Below, one piece after another: positions 36,233 to 44,768 of a DNA stretch of 64,000 bases (position 1 is the first letter of the stretch; each line of letters opens with the position of its first letter). This stretch comes from Candidatus Neomarinimicrobiota bacterium. GTDB lineage: Bacteria; Fidelibacterota; Marinisomatia; Marinisomatales; S15-B10. The notes under the pieces are model-generated. The model did not search any database, was not told the DNA's origin, and was given only the letters and a program-made list of their open reading frames with translations. The translations under genes and the position numbers were made by a program. The stretch covers positions 32,001 through 96,000 of the forward strand of contig JAZGBI010000098.1 in the NCBI GenBank assembly GCA_036476315.1, read 5' to 3'.

Positions 36233-37060
36233 TCAGAAGCTTCCTCCCGATTCAGGCAAGAGCAACGCCAGAGGAGGAGCCAGCACACCAGCCAGCACCA
36301 GCAGTGTGACAATGCCAATAATGGTGAAGAACCAGAGAACGATTCGCTCGCTCCTGTGCGCCATCTGGCGTGTCATACGCTTTCCGGTGAAAGGGATGCG
36401 CGAGCCCACGCCCCATTTGACAGCAACCCGGTAAAGTCCGATGCCCGCATGCAGTTCCACGCAAAACAGCAGCACGGCGTAAAGTATCCACATGCCATCC
36501 TGCACCCGTGCCATACTCTCACTGGCGGTGATTCCAGCACCGCCGAAGGTGCGCTGCCAGATGTCAGCAACCACCACAAAAAGATGGATCGATCCGATGG
36601 CAAGAATGATCATCCCGGTGCGTACCTGCCAGATCCACAGTGAGGTTTCAGAATGGTCCCGGTGCCGGATTTCAGATCTCGGGTCCTGGTTCCACCGTTT
36701 CCTCGCCCCCTTCACTGTACGTCCCAGCTCCATCATTCGTCTCCGCTCACTGAGTTTTCCAGGAATCTTCCGGCTCGCTGTCACGAAATGCACGAAGAAA
36801 GCCACCGTCACCAAGATAACAATCAGCTGGGCCAGCCAGGTGGTTTCAAGGACATTTGACACGAAATCGAATCCTCTCTGGCCCGTCAGGATGCTTCCCA
36901 CGAAGAGCATGTGGGTCCACATGAACAGGGCGAGAAAAACGCCCGTTGCCGCACTGATCCACTCATCCGTCAGGGCTCTCCGGGGGCCCTTCCTGTCCCC
37001 GGGAAGCTTTTGCTTCTGGAACAGGACGTCCATATACAGTTTGGAACTTATATTTTTCAT
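36233..37060 (-). CDS. frdC: Di-haem cytochrome b subunit of Wolinella-type fumarate reductase
   Basis: 275 residues with five helices. Four histidines in the expected helices (about H50, H91, H159, H204) can ligate two haems b. A Glu two residues before the last His (E202, in CVELHAGIGLYR) corresponds to the E-pathway glutamate of Wolinella FrdC, which carries protons across the membrane during quinol oxidation. The N-terminus (residues 1-30) is hydrophilic and longer than usual. First gene of the C-A-B operon; stop and next start are adjacent. Confidence 0.9.
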   Translation of the reverse strand: MKNISSKLYMDVLFQKQKLPGDRKGPRRALTDEWISAATGVFLALFMWTHMLFVGSILTGQRGFDFVSNVLETTWLAQLIVILVTVAFFVHFVTASRKIPGKLSERRRMMELGRTVKGARKRWNQDPRSEIRHRDHSETSLWIWQVRTGMIILAIGSIHLFVVVADIWQRTFGGAGITASESMARVQDGMWILYAVLLFCVELHAGIGLYRVAVKWGVGSRIPFTGKRMTRQMAHRSERIVLWFFTIIGIVTLLVLAGVLAPPLALLLPESGGSF

Positions 37061-37082
37061 CTGGCTGTACTTATGGTAATTT

Positions 37083-37123
37083 AGGACCGTTTTGTCCGTG
37101 TTTTATGGAAAACCTGTGGTCCT
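37083..37123. other. Inverted repeat between the response regulator and frdC genes
   Basis: AGGACC at the left and GGTCCT at the right (both within one base of these coordinates) can pair, with a further GTTTT/AAAAC match inside. The element spans the end of the minus-strand regulator gene and the short leader of frdC. It could be a weak attenuator or processing site; the loop is long and no T-run follows. Confidence 0.3.
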
Positions 37124-38477
37124 AGTCCCTCTTTATGCCCAGCTCCTTCATCTTTCTTGATAAGTTGGACTGGTGCATCCCCAGCTCTCTCGCCGCTGAA
37201 CTGATGTTCCAATCGTGTTTTTTTAGCTGAGTGGTGAGATAGCGAATCTCGAATTCTCTTTTGGCAACCTTGAAATCGCGGGTCTCAAACAAAGATCCCT
37301 CTGCTTCTCCCCGGCGATTCATCTCGGAAACAAAGGGAAGAATATCCTCTTCTGTTATGGAATCTGAAACCGTCAAAATGTATAGTCTCTCAATCAGATT
37401 CTTTAATTCCCTCACATTGCCGGGAAACGGGTAGCTTTTCAGGCGATCCTGAGCCCTCACATCCATCCGTTTCGGTGGAATCTTCAGCTCAACGGAAAAC
37501 TGACGGAGAAAATAGTCGGTAAGAATTTCAATATCTCCCTCCCGTTCTCTCAACGGAGGAATCACAACAGGCACAACGTTCAGGCGATAATAAAGATCCT
37601 CTCGAAAAGTGCCCTTTTGAATCATGGTTTCAAGATCCTTGTTCGTAGCGGCGACTATCCTCACGTCAATGGCAATGGTTTTATTTCCTCCCACTCGCTG
37701 GAATTTCCCTTCCTCAACGACCCTCAGGACCTTCGCCTGAGCCGAATCGCTCATGTCTCCAATTTCATCCAGAAAAAGTGTCCCTGCGTCTGCAATTTCC
37801 AGTTTTCCCAGTTTCTGCCGATCGGCTCCCGTAAACGCCCCCTTTTCGTGGCCGAAAAGTTCGCTTTCAACCAGCTCATTGGGGATGGCGGCTGAATTGA
37901 ATTTCACGAACGGGCCGCCCGTTCTCCTGCTCCCTTCGTGAATCGCAAAAGCGATCAGTTCTTTCCCGGCTCCACTTTCTCCCCGGATGAGAACCTTCGA
38001 ATCCGTCCGGGCCACTTTTCCAATCGTCTGTCGAATCTTAACCATCTGGGGTGACTCCCCCACGAGCCGGTAGCGTGACCGGTCAGAAGTTTCCCCCTCC
38101 TGGAGCCTTGTCAAGAGGTTCCTTTTTTCGCTGATGTTTCTTGCGGCGGTTAAGATTTTAGCCATGGAGAGGGGCTTCTCCAAAAAGTCGTAAGCGCCCA
38201 GCTTCACTGCCTCCACCGCCGTCTCAATGCCGCTGTGACCTGAAATCATCAGAACGTCAAGTTCCGCCTGGATTTCCTTTGTCTCCCTGAATACCTGAAT
38301 GCCATCCATTCCAGGTAATTTGACGTCCAGAATAACCAGGTCCACCCACTCCCGGGACAGAATGTCTAGCGCCTTCTCCCCGGAATCTGCCGACACCACA
38401 TCGTACCCTTCGTCCACCAGAATATCTGTCAGCGTCCTCCGAATATTCTTTTCGTCATCGACAACAAGGATTCTCAT
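37122..38477 (-). CDS. NtrC-family sigma-54 response regulator
   Basis: 451 residues in three domains: a receiver (DDEKN near the start, phospho-Asp in [13 protein letters not shown]), an AAA+ domain with Walker A GESGAGKE and the sigma-54 contact motif GAFTGA in [14 protein letters not shown], and a C-terminal Fis-type helix-turn-helix ([20 protein letters not shown]). It activates sigma-54 promoters when phosphorylated. Its ATG overlaps the stop of the kinase gene by four bases, so they form a pair. Targets are unknown; the frdCAB genes follow 61 bases downstream on the same strand. Confidence 0.93.
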   Translation of the reverse strand: MRILVVDDEKNIRRTLTDILVDEGYDVVSADSGEKALDILSREWVDLVILDVKLPGMDGIQVFRETKEIQAELDVLMISGHSGIETAVEAVKLGAYDFLEKPLSMAKILTAARNISEKRNLLTRLQEGETSDRSRYRLVGESPQMVKIRQTIGKVARTDSKVLIRGESGAGKELIAFAIHEGSRRTGGPFVKFNSAAIPNELVESELFGHEKGAFTGADRQKLGKLEIADAGTLFLDEIGDMSDSAQAKVLRVVEEGKFQRVGGNKTIAIDVRIVAATNKDLETMIQKGTFREDLYYRLNVVPVVIPPLREREGDIEILTDYFLRQFSVELKIPPKRMDVRAQDRLKSYPFPGNVRELKNLIERLYILTVSDSITEEDILPFVSEMNRRGEAEGSLFETRDFKVAKREFEIRYLTTQLKKHDWNISSAARELGMHQSNLSRKMKELGIKRD

Positions 38478-39703
38478 GGCATAACTTTCCCCTCATCACG
38501 GTCGTACCTTCGGGACGGTGCCCGATTCGGAAACGTCATTGCGAAGGTTGTCCCCACTCCCGGTTGACTGTCTGCCTTTACCCTCCCCTGGTGCTGCTCC
38601 ACAATCCGCTTTACGATGGCAAGTCCAAGACCGGTTCCCTTTTTTCGCGTGGAGAAATAGGGATCAAAAATCTTCTCCAAATCCTCTGGAGGGATTCCAG
38701 AACCCCGGTCTGAGATCTCAACGGATATTTGCCCGTGAATGACAGAAGTGGACATGCGAATGGTACAGTCATCCCCTGAAGATTGAATTGCGTTTTGAAT
38801 GATGTTCACGAATACCTGCTTCATTTGAAGGCGGTCCATATGGAATGGGGGTAGATTGTCTGCCAGCTCCATCTGGAAGTCCGCCTGGTCCTCATATGGA
38901 ATAATGATTTCCTTCAGCTGCTCGTTCAGGTCGTGAGGGGCAATATTCGCTTCCGGTAGCCGGGCAAACTGGGAAAATTCCGTCGCCAGCGATTGCAGAT
39001 TATCGATTTCCTCCTGAATAATCGAGGCCGACTCCAGAAATAAGTCGTGAAATTCTTTCGCTGACAGGCTCTTTTTGCTTTCCATTCGCTCCAGGGCCAG
39101 CCGGATGGGGGTGAGAGGATTCTTAATCTCGTGGGCCATCACCCGGGCCATTTCCCGCCACATGCTCTCTTTTTCGGCCCGAATCAATCTCTCCCGGTTT
39201 GCGTCCAGTTCCCCGGCCATCTTATTGAAGGATGCAATCAAATCGTTCAGCGGTGAGAACTTGCTTTCCCTTACGCGTATTCTCCAATTCCCTTTCGACA
39301 GTTCCTCAGTGCCAGACTGGAGCCGGCGGAGGGGGCGGGAGACCAGGTTAAATGTGATGAAAAAGAGAATCGCCACGGCAATCACCAGGAAAATGAATAT
39401 GAAGCGGGAATAAAGCGCAATCTCTTTTTTGAAAAGATCCGCCTCCAGGTCCCGCTGCCATTCCATTGACAGGACAGACTCCACTTCTTCCCGGAACCTC
39501 TCCCTCTCTTCAGGCCCCATCCCGCCACCGTGATCCTGATACATCGCGTCCAGCTTTTCCCTCATATCCGGCCTGTGGACATTTGCCGAGTATTCCTCAA
39601 AACTTACCAGAAAAAAGTGTCGAAAGAAAAGAGCCGAGACGATAACCAGGAACAGCACCAGGAAAACGATCTGGGTTCGAAAGGAGGGGATCAACAATCT
39701 CAT
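38474..39703 (-). CDS. Membrane sensor histidine kinase (NtrY-like)
   Basis: 409 residues: a first membrane helix (residues 10-30), a short periplasmic part (about 35-90), a second helix (FIFIFLVIAVAILFFI), a HAMP linker, then the dimerisation domain with the phospho-His in MAHEIKNPLTPIRLALE, and an ATPase domain ending in FDPYFSTRKKGTGLGLAIV. The HEIKNPLTPI motif is typical of NtrY/NtrB-like kinases paired with NtrC regulators. The stop-start overlaps on both sides show one operon with the DUF4390 gene. Confidence 0.92.
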   Translation of the reverse strand: MRLLIPSFRTQIVFLVLFLVIVSALFFRHFFLVSFEEYSANVHRPDMREKLDAMYQDHGGGMGPEERERFREEVESVLSMEWQRDLEADLFKKEIALYSRFIFIFLVIAVAILFFITFNLVSRPLRRLQSGTEELSKGNWRIRVRESKFSPLNDLIASFNKMAGELDANRERLIRAEKESMWREMARVMAHEIKNPLTPIRLALERMESKKSLSAKEFHDLFLESASIIQEEIDNLQSLATEFSQFARLPEANIAPHDLNEQLKEIIIPYEDQADFQMELADNLPPFHMDRLQMKQVFVNIIQNAIQSSGDDCTIRMSTSVIHGQISVEISDRGSGIPPEDLEKIFDPYFSTRKKGTGLGLAIVKRIVEQHQGRVKADSQPGVGTTFAMTFPNRAPSRRYDRDEGKVMP

Positions 39704-40284
39704 TGCCTGAATATGTCTCCCTCAAAAGGGTCGGAAGTGGCCACGGGCTTTTGACTGCTCCAGTAGAACATTAGATTGAGTCTCTCATCCATGCCGGGAA
39801 GGTCAATTTCTTCCATGAGCGCAGTTACCAGTACGGAGTATTCCTCCCCAGACGAGAGGTCACGGGATCCCGCAACCGCAATTTCGTCGACTTCCGCCAG
39901 CATCACCTTTGCCTCTTCCAGCGACAGACCGTCCCTCCGCTCCCCATGATGAGAGCAAAACACCTCATAAATCTGCTCTACCAGAGAGTACTCGACAGAA
40001 TGGTAAAAGGTCATTTCATGGATGGCCTCATCAGTGTTAACTCCGATCACCTCTACCAGAAAATGGATCTGGATTTCCTGCCCGGAGCTGAAGATCCTAT
40101 CGAGATCCTCCGAAAAACAATTGACCAGGCGGGTGGATAGAACAAGCCGGTCCCCCTTGGCCTCCAGATTCACCTCCTCGAACTGGGGGATGACACCTGA
40201 TATCGTGGAATAGAACATGGAACCGATGGCTATCACGGCTGCAACGATTTTCTTAGACAGGAGGGCAAAGACATTCTCTTCCAT
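39700..40284 (-). CDS. DUF4390-family protein
   Basis: 194 residues from the ATG at 40284 (a TTG two codons earlier is also possible). One N-terminal hydrophobic helix (KIVAAVIAIGSMFYSTIS) is followed by a beta-rich domain: VLSTRLVNCFSEDLDRIFSSG, IHFLVEVIG and FYHSVEYS match the DUF4390 family, which commonly precedes NtrY/NtrX-type kinases. It is probably a periplasmic or membrane-tethered partner of the kinase at 38474, with which it overlaps by four bases. Its exact role is unknown. Confidence 0.75.
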   Translation of the reverse strand: MEENVFALLSKKIVAAVIAIGSMFYSTISGVIPQFEEVNLEAKGDRLVLSTRLVNCFSEDLDRIFSSGQEIQIHFLVEVIGVNTDEAIHEMTFYHSVEYSLVEQIYEVFCSHHGERRDGLSLEEAKVMLAEVDEIAVAGSRDLSSGEEYSVLVTALMEEIDLPGMDERLNLMFYWSSQKPVATSDPFEGDIFRQ

Positions 40285-40350
40285 ATCCAAAATTAGCCCA
40301 GATTGACTATCTTTGGGTCAACTTTTACCCACAAAAGGTTCGAAAGAAGA

Positions 40351-40390
40351 AGTGGCCAGCCCAACCCGTGTACGGGTCGCACTGGCCACT
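40351..40390 (-). terminator. Strong stem-loop downstream of the PDZ-protein gene
   Basis: AGTGGCCAG at 40351-40359 pairs perfectly with CTGGCCACT at 40382-40390; inside, ACCCGT pairs with ACGGGT across a two-base loop. Read on the minus strand, the hairpin follows the PDZ gene (stop at 40555) and is followed by the pyrimidine-rich TTCTTCTTTCG, fitting a terminator. On the plus strand CTTTT also follows, so it may act both ways. Confidence 0.5.
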
Positions 40391-40554
40391 CTTTTCCTGG
40401 TTAACCCTGTTAATCGTGCTTACGGAATAGGAAGCAGAAGAGGAATGACCGTCAAAGCAATGAGAAGGCAGGGAATAATGAGACTGCTTTCAATTTTTCG
40501 ATGTTTCTTCATTTTTGACCTCACCAATCGGTTCATGACGCTACCTTGCACGTT

Positions 40555-41793
40555 CTAGTATCCAAACCAAAATCCCAGTGAAAAGGTCGGTCCCGAGGGT
40601 ACGGCAGGAGAGACACTGTCAACCCCCTCAACCGTGAAATCGAACGGTTTCTCCGTCCACTTGTCGTCACCGGCGTAAGTACCTAAATACCCCACCGATC
40701 CATGAACACCAACCCAGTTCTTGATCCGCACAAGAAGTCCGACAGAAGGCCGATAGACAAAGTAACCCTTCTCAAACCGAACGGAATAACTGTTCTTGGC
40801 AGCAATGTTCTCACCCCACGTGACGTCGCCGTTTGTCTGACTCATCGACAATGTCGTTCCTCCACCACCTAACAGCACGCCCACATCCAACACGAATCTA
40901 TCAGTGAAAAGGGGCACTTTTTTCTGAAGAGTCACCCCTCCAAACGCCGTTTCCAGCTTGTACGCTTTCCAACCAACCTGACCCTGATCGTCTTCAACGG
41001 AAATCTGCTGCCTCTTTTCAAACCCCCCTCCAGCGCCCCCGATGAACCATCCTTTCCCCACATTCCCCATGCCGCCACCACCCCACGCGACGACAAGTCC
41101 TCCGGGAATGGCATCAAATTTGTTAGCTTTCAGGAATTTATTAATCCCCTTGAAATCGAAATCGATGAAATAAGGCTCAAATCCTCCTCCACCGTATCCC
41201 GGAGACAACCTCTTCCCCACTTCAGCCGGGACCTCCCCGAACTCATCGACTTTCGCCTTCTGGGAATAAAATATGACGTCGGTTGTCATCACCTTCTCAT
41301 CCCGAAAAAACTTTATTTCCACCGTGTCACCGATACTCCTGGCGTTTCTCATCCTCAACAGATGGTCCTCGTAACGCACCTTCTCGCCGTCAAATTCCAT
41401 GATGATATCCCCTTCCCTCAGGCTGGCAAGATCCGCACTTCCACCTCGAACGACGCCCTCAATCAACACGCCGTAGTTCTCAGGATAGTGTGCCTCATAG
41501 GCGTCCTGGAAATCCATGTCGTCGATGTGGAGACCAAACCTGGGCCGGACCTCACGCCTTGACTCCCGCTGCTGAGCCAACATGGGGACGACGAGAGGCA
41601 TAGGAGGCACCTTCATAACTCCCAAGTCTATCTCTTGGTCATATTCCCCCACCACTTCCTCAGTTTCCAGGCTCTCTTCCGCCTCCTCCTCTTCCTGCGA
41701 GAAAGCCTCGGAAGGTAGGAGGAGTAGTCCGGTCATGAGACCGGTCACAAATATGATGTCTGTCACTCTTACTCCAGTCTTTGCTTTTGTCAT
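40555..41793 (-). CDS. PDZ-domain secreted protein
   Basis: 412 residues. The signal peptide ends EAFS before Gln; an acidic stretch (QEEEEAEESLETEE) follows. A PDZ domain spans about residues 95-170 (VRGGSADLASLREGDIIMEF). The second half is glycine-rich and strand-like, ending in SLGFWFGY, an aromatic end as in outer-membrane barrels (VVAWGGGGMGNVGKGWFIGG in the middle). No protease motif is seen, so this may be a PDZ adaptor attached to a barrel-like domain. Function unknown. A strong hairpin lies downstream. Confidence 0.72.
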   Translation of the reverse strand: MTKAKTGVRVTDIIFVTGLMTGLLLLPSEAFSQEEEEAEESLETEEVVGEYDQEIDLGVMKVPPMPLVVPMLAQQRESRREVRPRFGLHIDDMDFQDAYEAHYPENYGVLIEGVVRGGSADLASLREGDIIMEFDGEKVRYEDHLLRMRNARSIGDTVEIKFFRDEKVMTTDVIFYSQKAKVDEFGEVPAEVGKRLSPGYGGGGFEPYFIDFDFKGINKFLKANKFDAIPGGLVVAWGGGGMGNVGKGWFIGGAGGGFEKRQQISVEDDQGQVGWKAYKLETAFGGVTLQKKVPLFTDRFVLDVGVLLGGGGTTLSMSQTNGDVTWGENIAAKNSYSVRFEKGYFVYRPSVGLLVRIKNWVGVHGSVGYLGTYAGDDKWTEKPFDFTVEGVDSVSPAVPSGPTFSLGFWFGY

Positions 41794-42011
41794 GTCACAT
41801 GCTCCTTCCTTTTCAATTCTCGTTCTCGCGTTTTGTCAATACCCTAGTGCAACATCCGTGCCAAAAGACACTGTTCTGTTTATAACATAAAGAATTACAA
41901 CGCGTTATCAGAAATGAGGCGGCGAGGTTCTGGGCCTGCTGTTATATCAAAACGATATAGAAGAAGCTCAGATTGATATGGATTGGATCAACAGGAGGGT
42001 CAGGAGGGTTA

Positions 42012-42494
42012 TCAGTAGGGATTTCCCCCCAGGCGGAGCCACTCATTGAAAAGGGTTACACACTCCTCCTTGAGGCAGCCCCCTGCCACTTCCACGGGAC
42101 TTCCCCCCAAGCGTTTCATTTCCACGTTGGAAATGGTCAATTCGTTGAACCCGGCCTGGAGGCCATCTGAAATGCTGGCTCCGTATACGAGTCGGCTGAT
42201 TCTCGCCCAGTGGATGGCTCCGAAACACATGGGACACGGTTCCGTGGTGGAGTAGAGGACGCATCCCGAAAGATCCACCGTGTTGAGAACGTGGCAGGCC
42301 TCGCGGATTCCCCCAATCTCAGCATGAGCCGTAATGTCCGTCCTCTGCCATACCACATTGTGGAGACAGGTTATCACCTGGGCATTCCTGATTATGCATA
42401 CACCAAAAGGGGATTGTTTCTTCTTGATGCCTTCCCGGGCCTTCTCTACGGCCAGGCGCATGAACAGCTCGTCCTCCCGTTTAGACACAGCCAT
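42012..42494 (-). CDS. Nucleoside/guanine deaminase-like protein
   Basis: 160 residues of the cytidine/deoxycytidylate deaminase superfamily. HAEIGGIREAC carries the zinc ligand His and the proton-shuttling Glu, and STTEPCPMCFGAIHWARI gives the two Cys ligands (PCPMC). The length and SPFGVCIIRNAQVI are like bacterial guanine deaminase GuaD and other nucleoside deaminases rather than TadA, although a TadA-like role cannot be excluded. Stands alone between the PDZ gene and the tonB cluster. Confidence 0.8.
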   Translation of the reverse strand: MAVSKREDELFMRLAVEKAREGIKKKQSPFGVCIIRNAQVITCLHNVVWQRTDITAHAEIGGIREACHVLNTVDLSGCVLYSTTEPCPMCFGAIHWARISRLVYGASISDGLQAGFNELTISNVEMKRLGGSPVEVAGGCLKEECVTLFNEWLRLGGNPY

Positions 42495-42556
42495 GCTTGC
42501 TCCTTTTTTTGAAGAATCCCCAGTCGCGGGTGGCGTCTGGAGTTACGGTGGAGGGA

Positions 42557-43204
42557 TCAGCCCTTGAGTCTGAAGTTTACCGGTATAGAGATCCAGACAC
42601 CCACCGGCCTGTCTCTCTGTTTGGCGGGCCTGAATCTGGTTTTCTTGATGGCGTTCATGGCGGCCTCATTCAGTCCGGTGTTGGGAATCCCCTTCAGGGT
42701 TACGGTGTCTGTCACTTTTCCTTTCTTATCCACAAACGCTTGGATGACCACGGTCCCTTCGATTCCCGCTTCCTGGGCTATCTCCGGGTAGATGATGTTC
42801 TTCTGAATAGCCCCGTAGCCTCCGATGGGTATGGGAGGGTCATCATATGCGATAAATCGGACTCGCGGACCTTCATCGGGCGGAGGCGGAGGAGAGTCCC
42901 ATTCCACAAAATCATCCAGTTCCGTCTCATCAATGGTCACATCGTCGGCCAGGTCTTCACTTTCCGATTCCACCGGAATGGCCGGCCGTGATGGAGGAGG
43001 CGGCAATTCGAACTGCTGGGTTTGGGGAATATCGAACTGCTCAATATCAATCCGGATTTCCTTCTCGATGAACTGGCTGGCTTCAAACTTGGGAAAGGCC
43101 ACCAAAAGAGCGATGAGAAGGATAATGCTCACGAAAATCATGGCCCGCACCGTAACGGGATAACGGAGCTTGAGAGAAACCCTTGGGTCTTTTCGAAGAA
43201 TCAT
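42557..43204 (-). CDS. tonB: TonB-family energy transducer
   Basis: 215 residues: one N-terminal membrane helix (VRAMIFVSIILLIALLVAF), a proline-rich linker (FELPPPPSRPAIPVESE, then DSPPPPPDEGP) and a C-terminal TonB domain beginning YPEIAQEAGIEGTVVIQAFV and ending in PVNFRLKG. It spans the periplasm and passes proton-motive energy to outer-membrane receptors. It follows the second exbD gene by two bases. No TonB-dependent receptor is in the window. Confidence 0.9.
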   Translation of the reverse strand: MILRKDPRVSLKLRYPVTVRAMIFVSIILLIALLVAFPKFEASQFIEKEIRIDIEQFDIPQTQQFELPPPPSRPAIPVESESEDLADDVTIDETELDDFVEWDSPPPPPDEGPRVRFIAYDDPPIPIGGYGAIQKNIIYPEIAQEAGIEGTVVIQAFVDKKGKVTDTVTLKGIPNTGLNEAAMNAIKKTRFRPAKQRDRPVGVWISIPVNFRLKG

Positions 43205-43206
43205 GA

Positions 43207-43620
43207 CTATATGGGAGTCGGTTTAGAGGAGTAATTTACTTTCAACGCATCTGCCTCCCGCAGTTCCGTGTGGATCTCACTGATGAGGTCCATATGAGCA
43301 TTTCGATCGGCCTTAAGAGAGACGATCAATTGGGGGTCGGCTACCCGCTTCTCATACATGACATGCCTCACATTGTTCATGGGAATTATCTTATCATCAA
43401 TGGAAACCAGGCCGTCCTTGGATACAAAAACATGGGCAACATGACGTTTTGTCTCCAGCCGCTCGATCTTTCTCGCCTGAGGCAGAAACACATTGAGTCC
43501 TTCATACGTTCTCAAAACCGTGGTAACCATGAAGAAAATAAGAAGCATAAAGATAATATCGGGCATGGAGGCCGTTGGAATAGTGGCCGACACCTTGGTT
43601 GTTGCCTCAAATTTCATCAC
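43207..43620 (-). CDS. exbD: ExbD/TolR biopolymer transport protein (second copy)
   Basis: 137 residues: a short cytoplasmic start, one membrane helix (MPDIIFMLLIFFMVTTVLR) containing the proton-carrying Asp, and a periplasmic domain. Two ExbD paralogues in tandem are common in FCB-group TonB clusters, where both join the ExbB pentamer. Start overlaps the end of the first exbD by four bases (ATGA). Confidence 0.9.
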   Translation of the reverse strand: MMKFEATTKVSATIPTASMPDIIFMLLIFFMVTTVLRTYEGLNVFLPQARKIERLETKRHVAHVFVSKDGLVSIDDKIIPMNNVRHVMYEKRVADPQLIVSLKADRNAHMDLISEIHTELREADALKVNYSSKPTPI

Positions 43621-44006
43621 TCAGGCTCTGCAATAGAGATACGAGTCGCGTTGGCCTGTTTCAGCTGGTCAAGAACGTCAACGTATGATTGATATTTCGT
43701 CCTCGCATGTGTCTTCAAGGAAATAATCAGCTTATCGTTGGCCGCGATCTTTTCCTTCACAATTCTTTTAATGTTCTGTGTTTGGATGGGTTCCCCGTCC
43801 AGTAGAACATCGCCTCGGGCATTGATGAGCAGATTGGAGATGTTCTTTTTGGGCACCTCCTTCTGTTCGCCTTTCGGCGGGAGCACGAGTCCCAATCCCT
43901 TGTCCATATCAATCGTCGTGGTAACCAGAAAGAAAATAAGAAGCAGAAAGGCAATGTCAGCCATGGAGGCTGTTGGGATTTCCCCTGGTGTCACCCGTTT
44001 TTTCAT
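43617..44006 (-). CDS. exbD: ExbD/TolR biopolymer transport protein (first copy)
   Basis: 129 residues with the same plan: IPTASMADIAFLLLIFFLVTT is the single helix with the proton-translocating Asp, followed by a periplasmic domain (VLPPKGEQKEVPKKN). It overlaps exbB and the second exbD by four bases each, so translation of the whole cluster is coupled. Confidence 0.9.
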   Translation of the reverse strand: MKKRVTPGEIPTASMADIAFLLLIFFLVTTTIDMDKGLGLVLPPKGEQKEVPKKNISNLLINARGDVLLDGEPIQTQNIKRIVKEKIAANDKLIISLKTHARTKYQSYVDVLDQLKQANATRISIAEPE

Positions 44007-44671
44007 TGCGTCGGTTGGGCCGGTTTACTTTTTCTTGCCCCTGTTTTCTGCCCGACCCTTCCCTCCTGTTCCATCTCAACCAATTCATCGATGAGGAGAA
44101 CCGAATTCTCTTCCATGTCAATGATCAGCTTATCCACACGGGAAATCAGAAAGTTTTGAAAGATTTGAATAATGACCGCCACAATTAATCCGAACAGGGT
44201 GGTAAGAAGTGCTATGGAGATACCGCCAGCCACAACCGAAGGCGAAATGTCATTGGCCTGCTTAATATCATCGAACGCTCGGATCATACCGGCCACGGTT
44301 CCCGTAAACCCAAGCATGGGCGCCAACGTCACAACCGTACTCAACCAGACCATATTTTTCTCAAGAAAGGCCATCTCAATGGCGCCGGCATTTTCTATCC
44401 CCTTTTCCACGGCCTCGATTCCCCTGTGGATCCGGGACAACCCTGCGTGAAGAATTTCCGCCACGGGACCCCGGGTCTTACTGCACACGTCCACCGCCGC
44501 CTCGTATCCCTCTTCGTGAAGGGCCGTTCGGACCTTCTGCATGAACTTTCGCGTGTTTACCGAAGCCCGGAACAGGGTGTAGAGTCTTTCGAGTCCGAAT
44601 CCCAGGCCGAAAATGAGAAGACCCAGAATGGGGTACATGAAGCTTCCGCCATCTAAGAAATATTGGACCAT
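44003..44671 (-). CDS. exbB: MotA/TolQ/ExbB proton channel protein
   Basis: 222 residues with three membrane helices: an N-terminal one (FMYPILGLLIFGLGFGLERL) and two after a long cytoplasmic loop (LSTVVTLAPMLGFTGTVAGM and SIALLTTLFGLIVAVIIQIF). The LAPMLGFTGTVAGMI motif is diagnostic of the ExbB/TolQ family. The first gene of exbB-exbD-exbD-tonB; a short non-coding gap of about 100 bases separates it from the protease gene upstream. Confidence 0.92.
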   Translation of the reverse strand: MVQYFLDGGSFMYPILGLLIFGLGFGLERLYTLFRASVNTRKFMQKVRTALHEEGYEAAVDVCSKTRGPVAEILHAGLSRIHRGIEAVEKGIENAGAIEMAFLEKNMVWLSTVVTLAPMLGFTGTVAGMIRAFDDIKQANDISPSVVAGGISIALLTTLFGLIVAVIIQIFQNFLISRVDKLIIDMEENSVLLIDELVEMEQEGRVGQKTGARKSKPAQPTQ

Positions 44672-44768
44672 CGATGATTCTCCTTCCTAATTAGCGGCCG
44701 AAAATAACTAATCGTCTCCTAAATGTCAACGAGCCTCTAAGGAACATCCTGTAGCAGAGTTTACAAAA

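Noticed and set aside
35702-36643. 313-codon plus-strand frame opposite frdA/frdC
   Set aside because: His-, Pro- and Arg-rich antisense sequence, no domain.
40313-40558. 81-codon plus-strand frame over the hairpin at 40351
   Set aside because: Its sequence covers the terminator stem and lacks any family or start signal.
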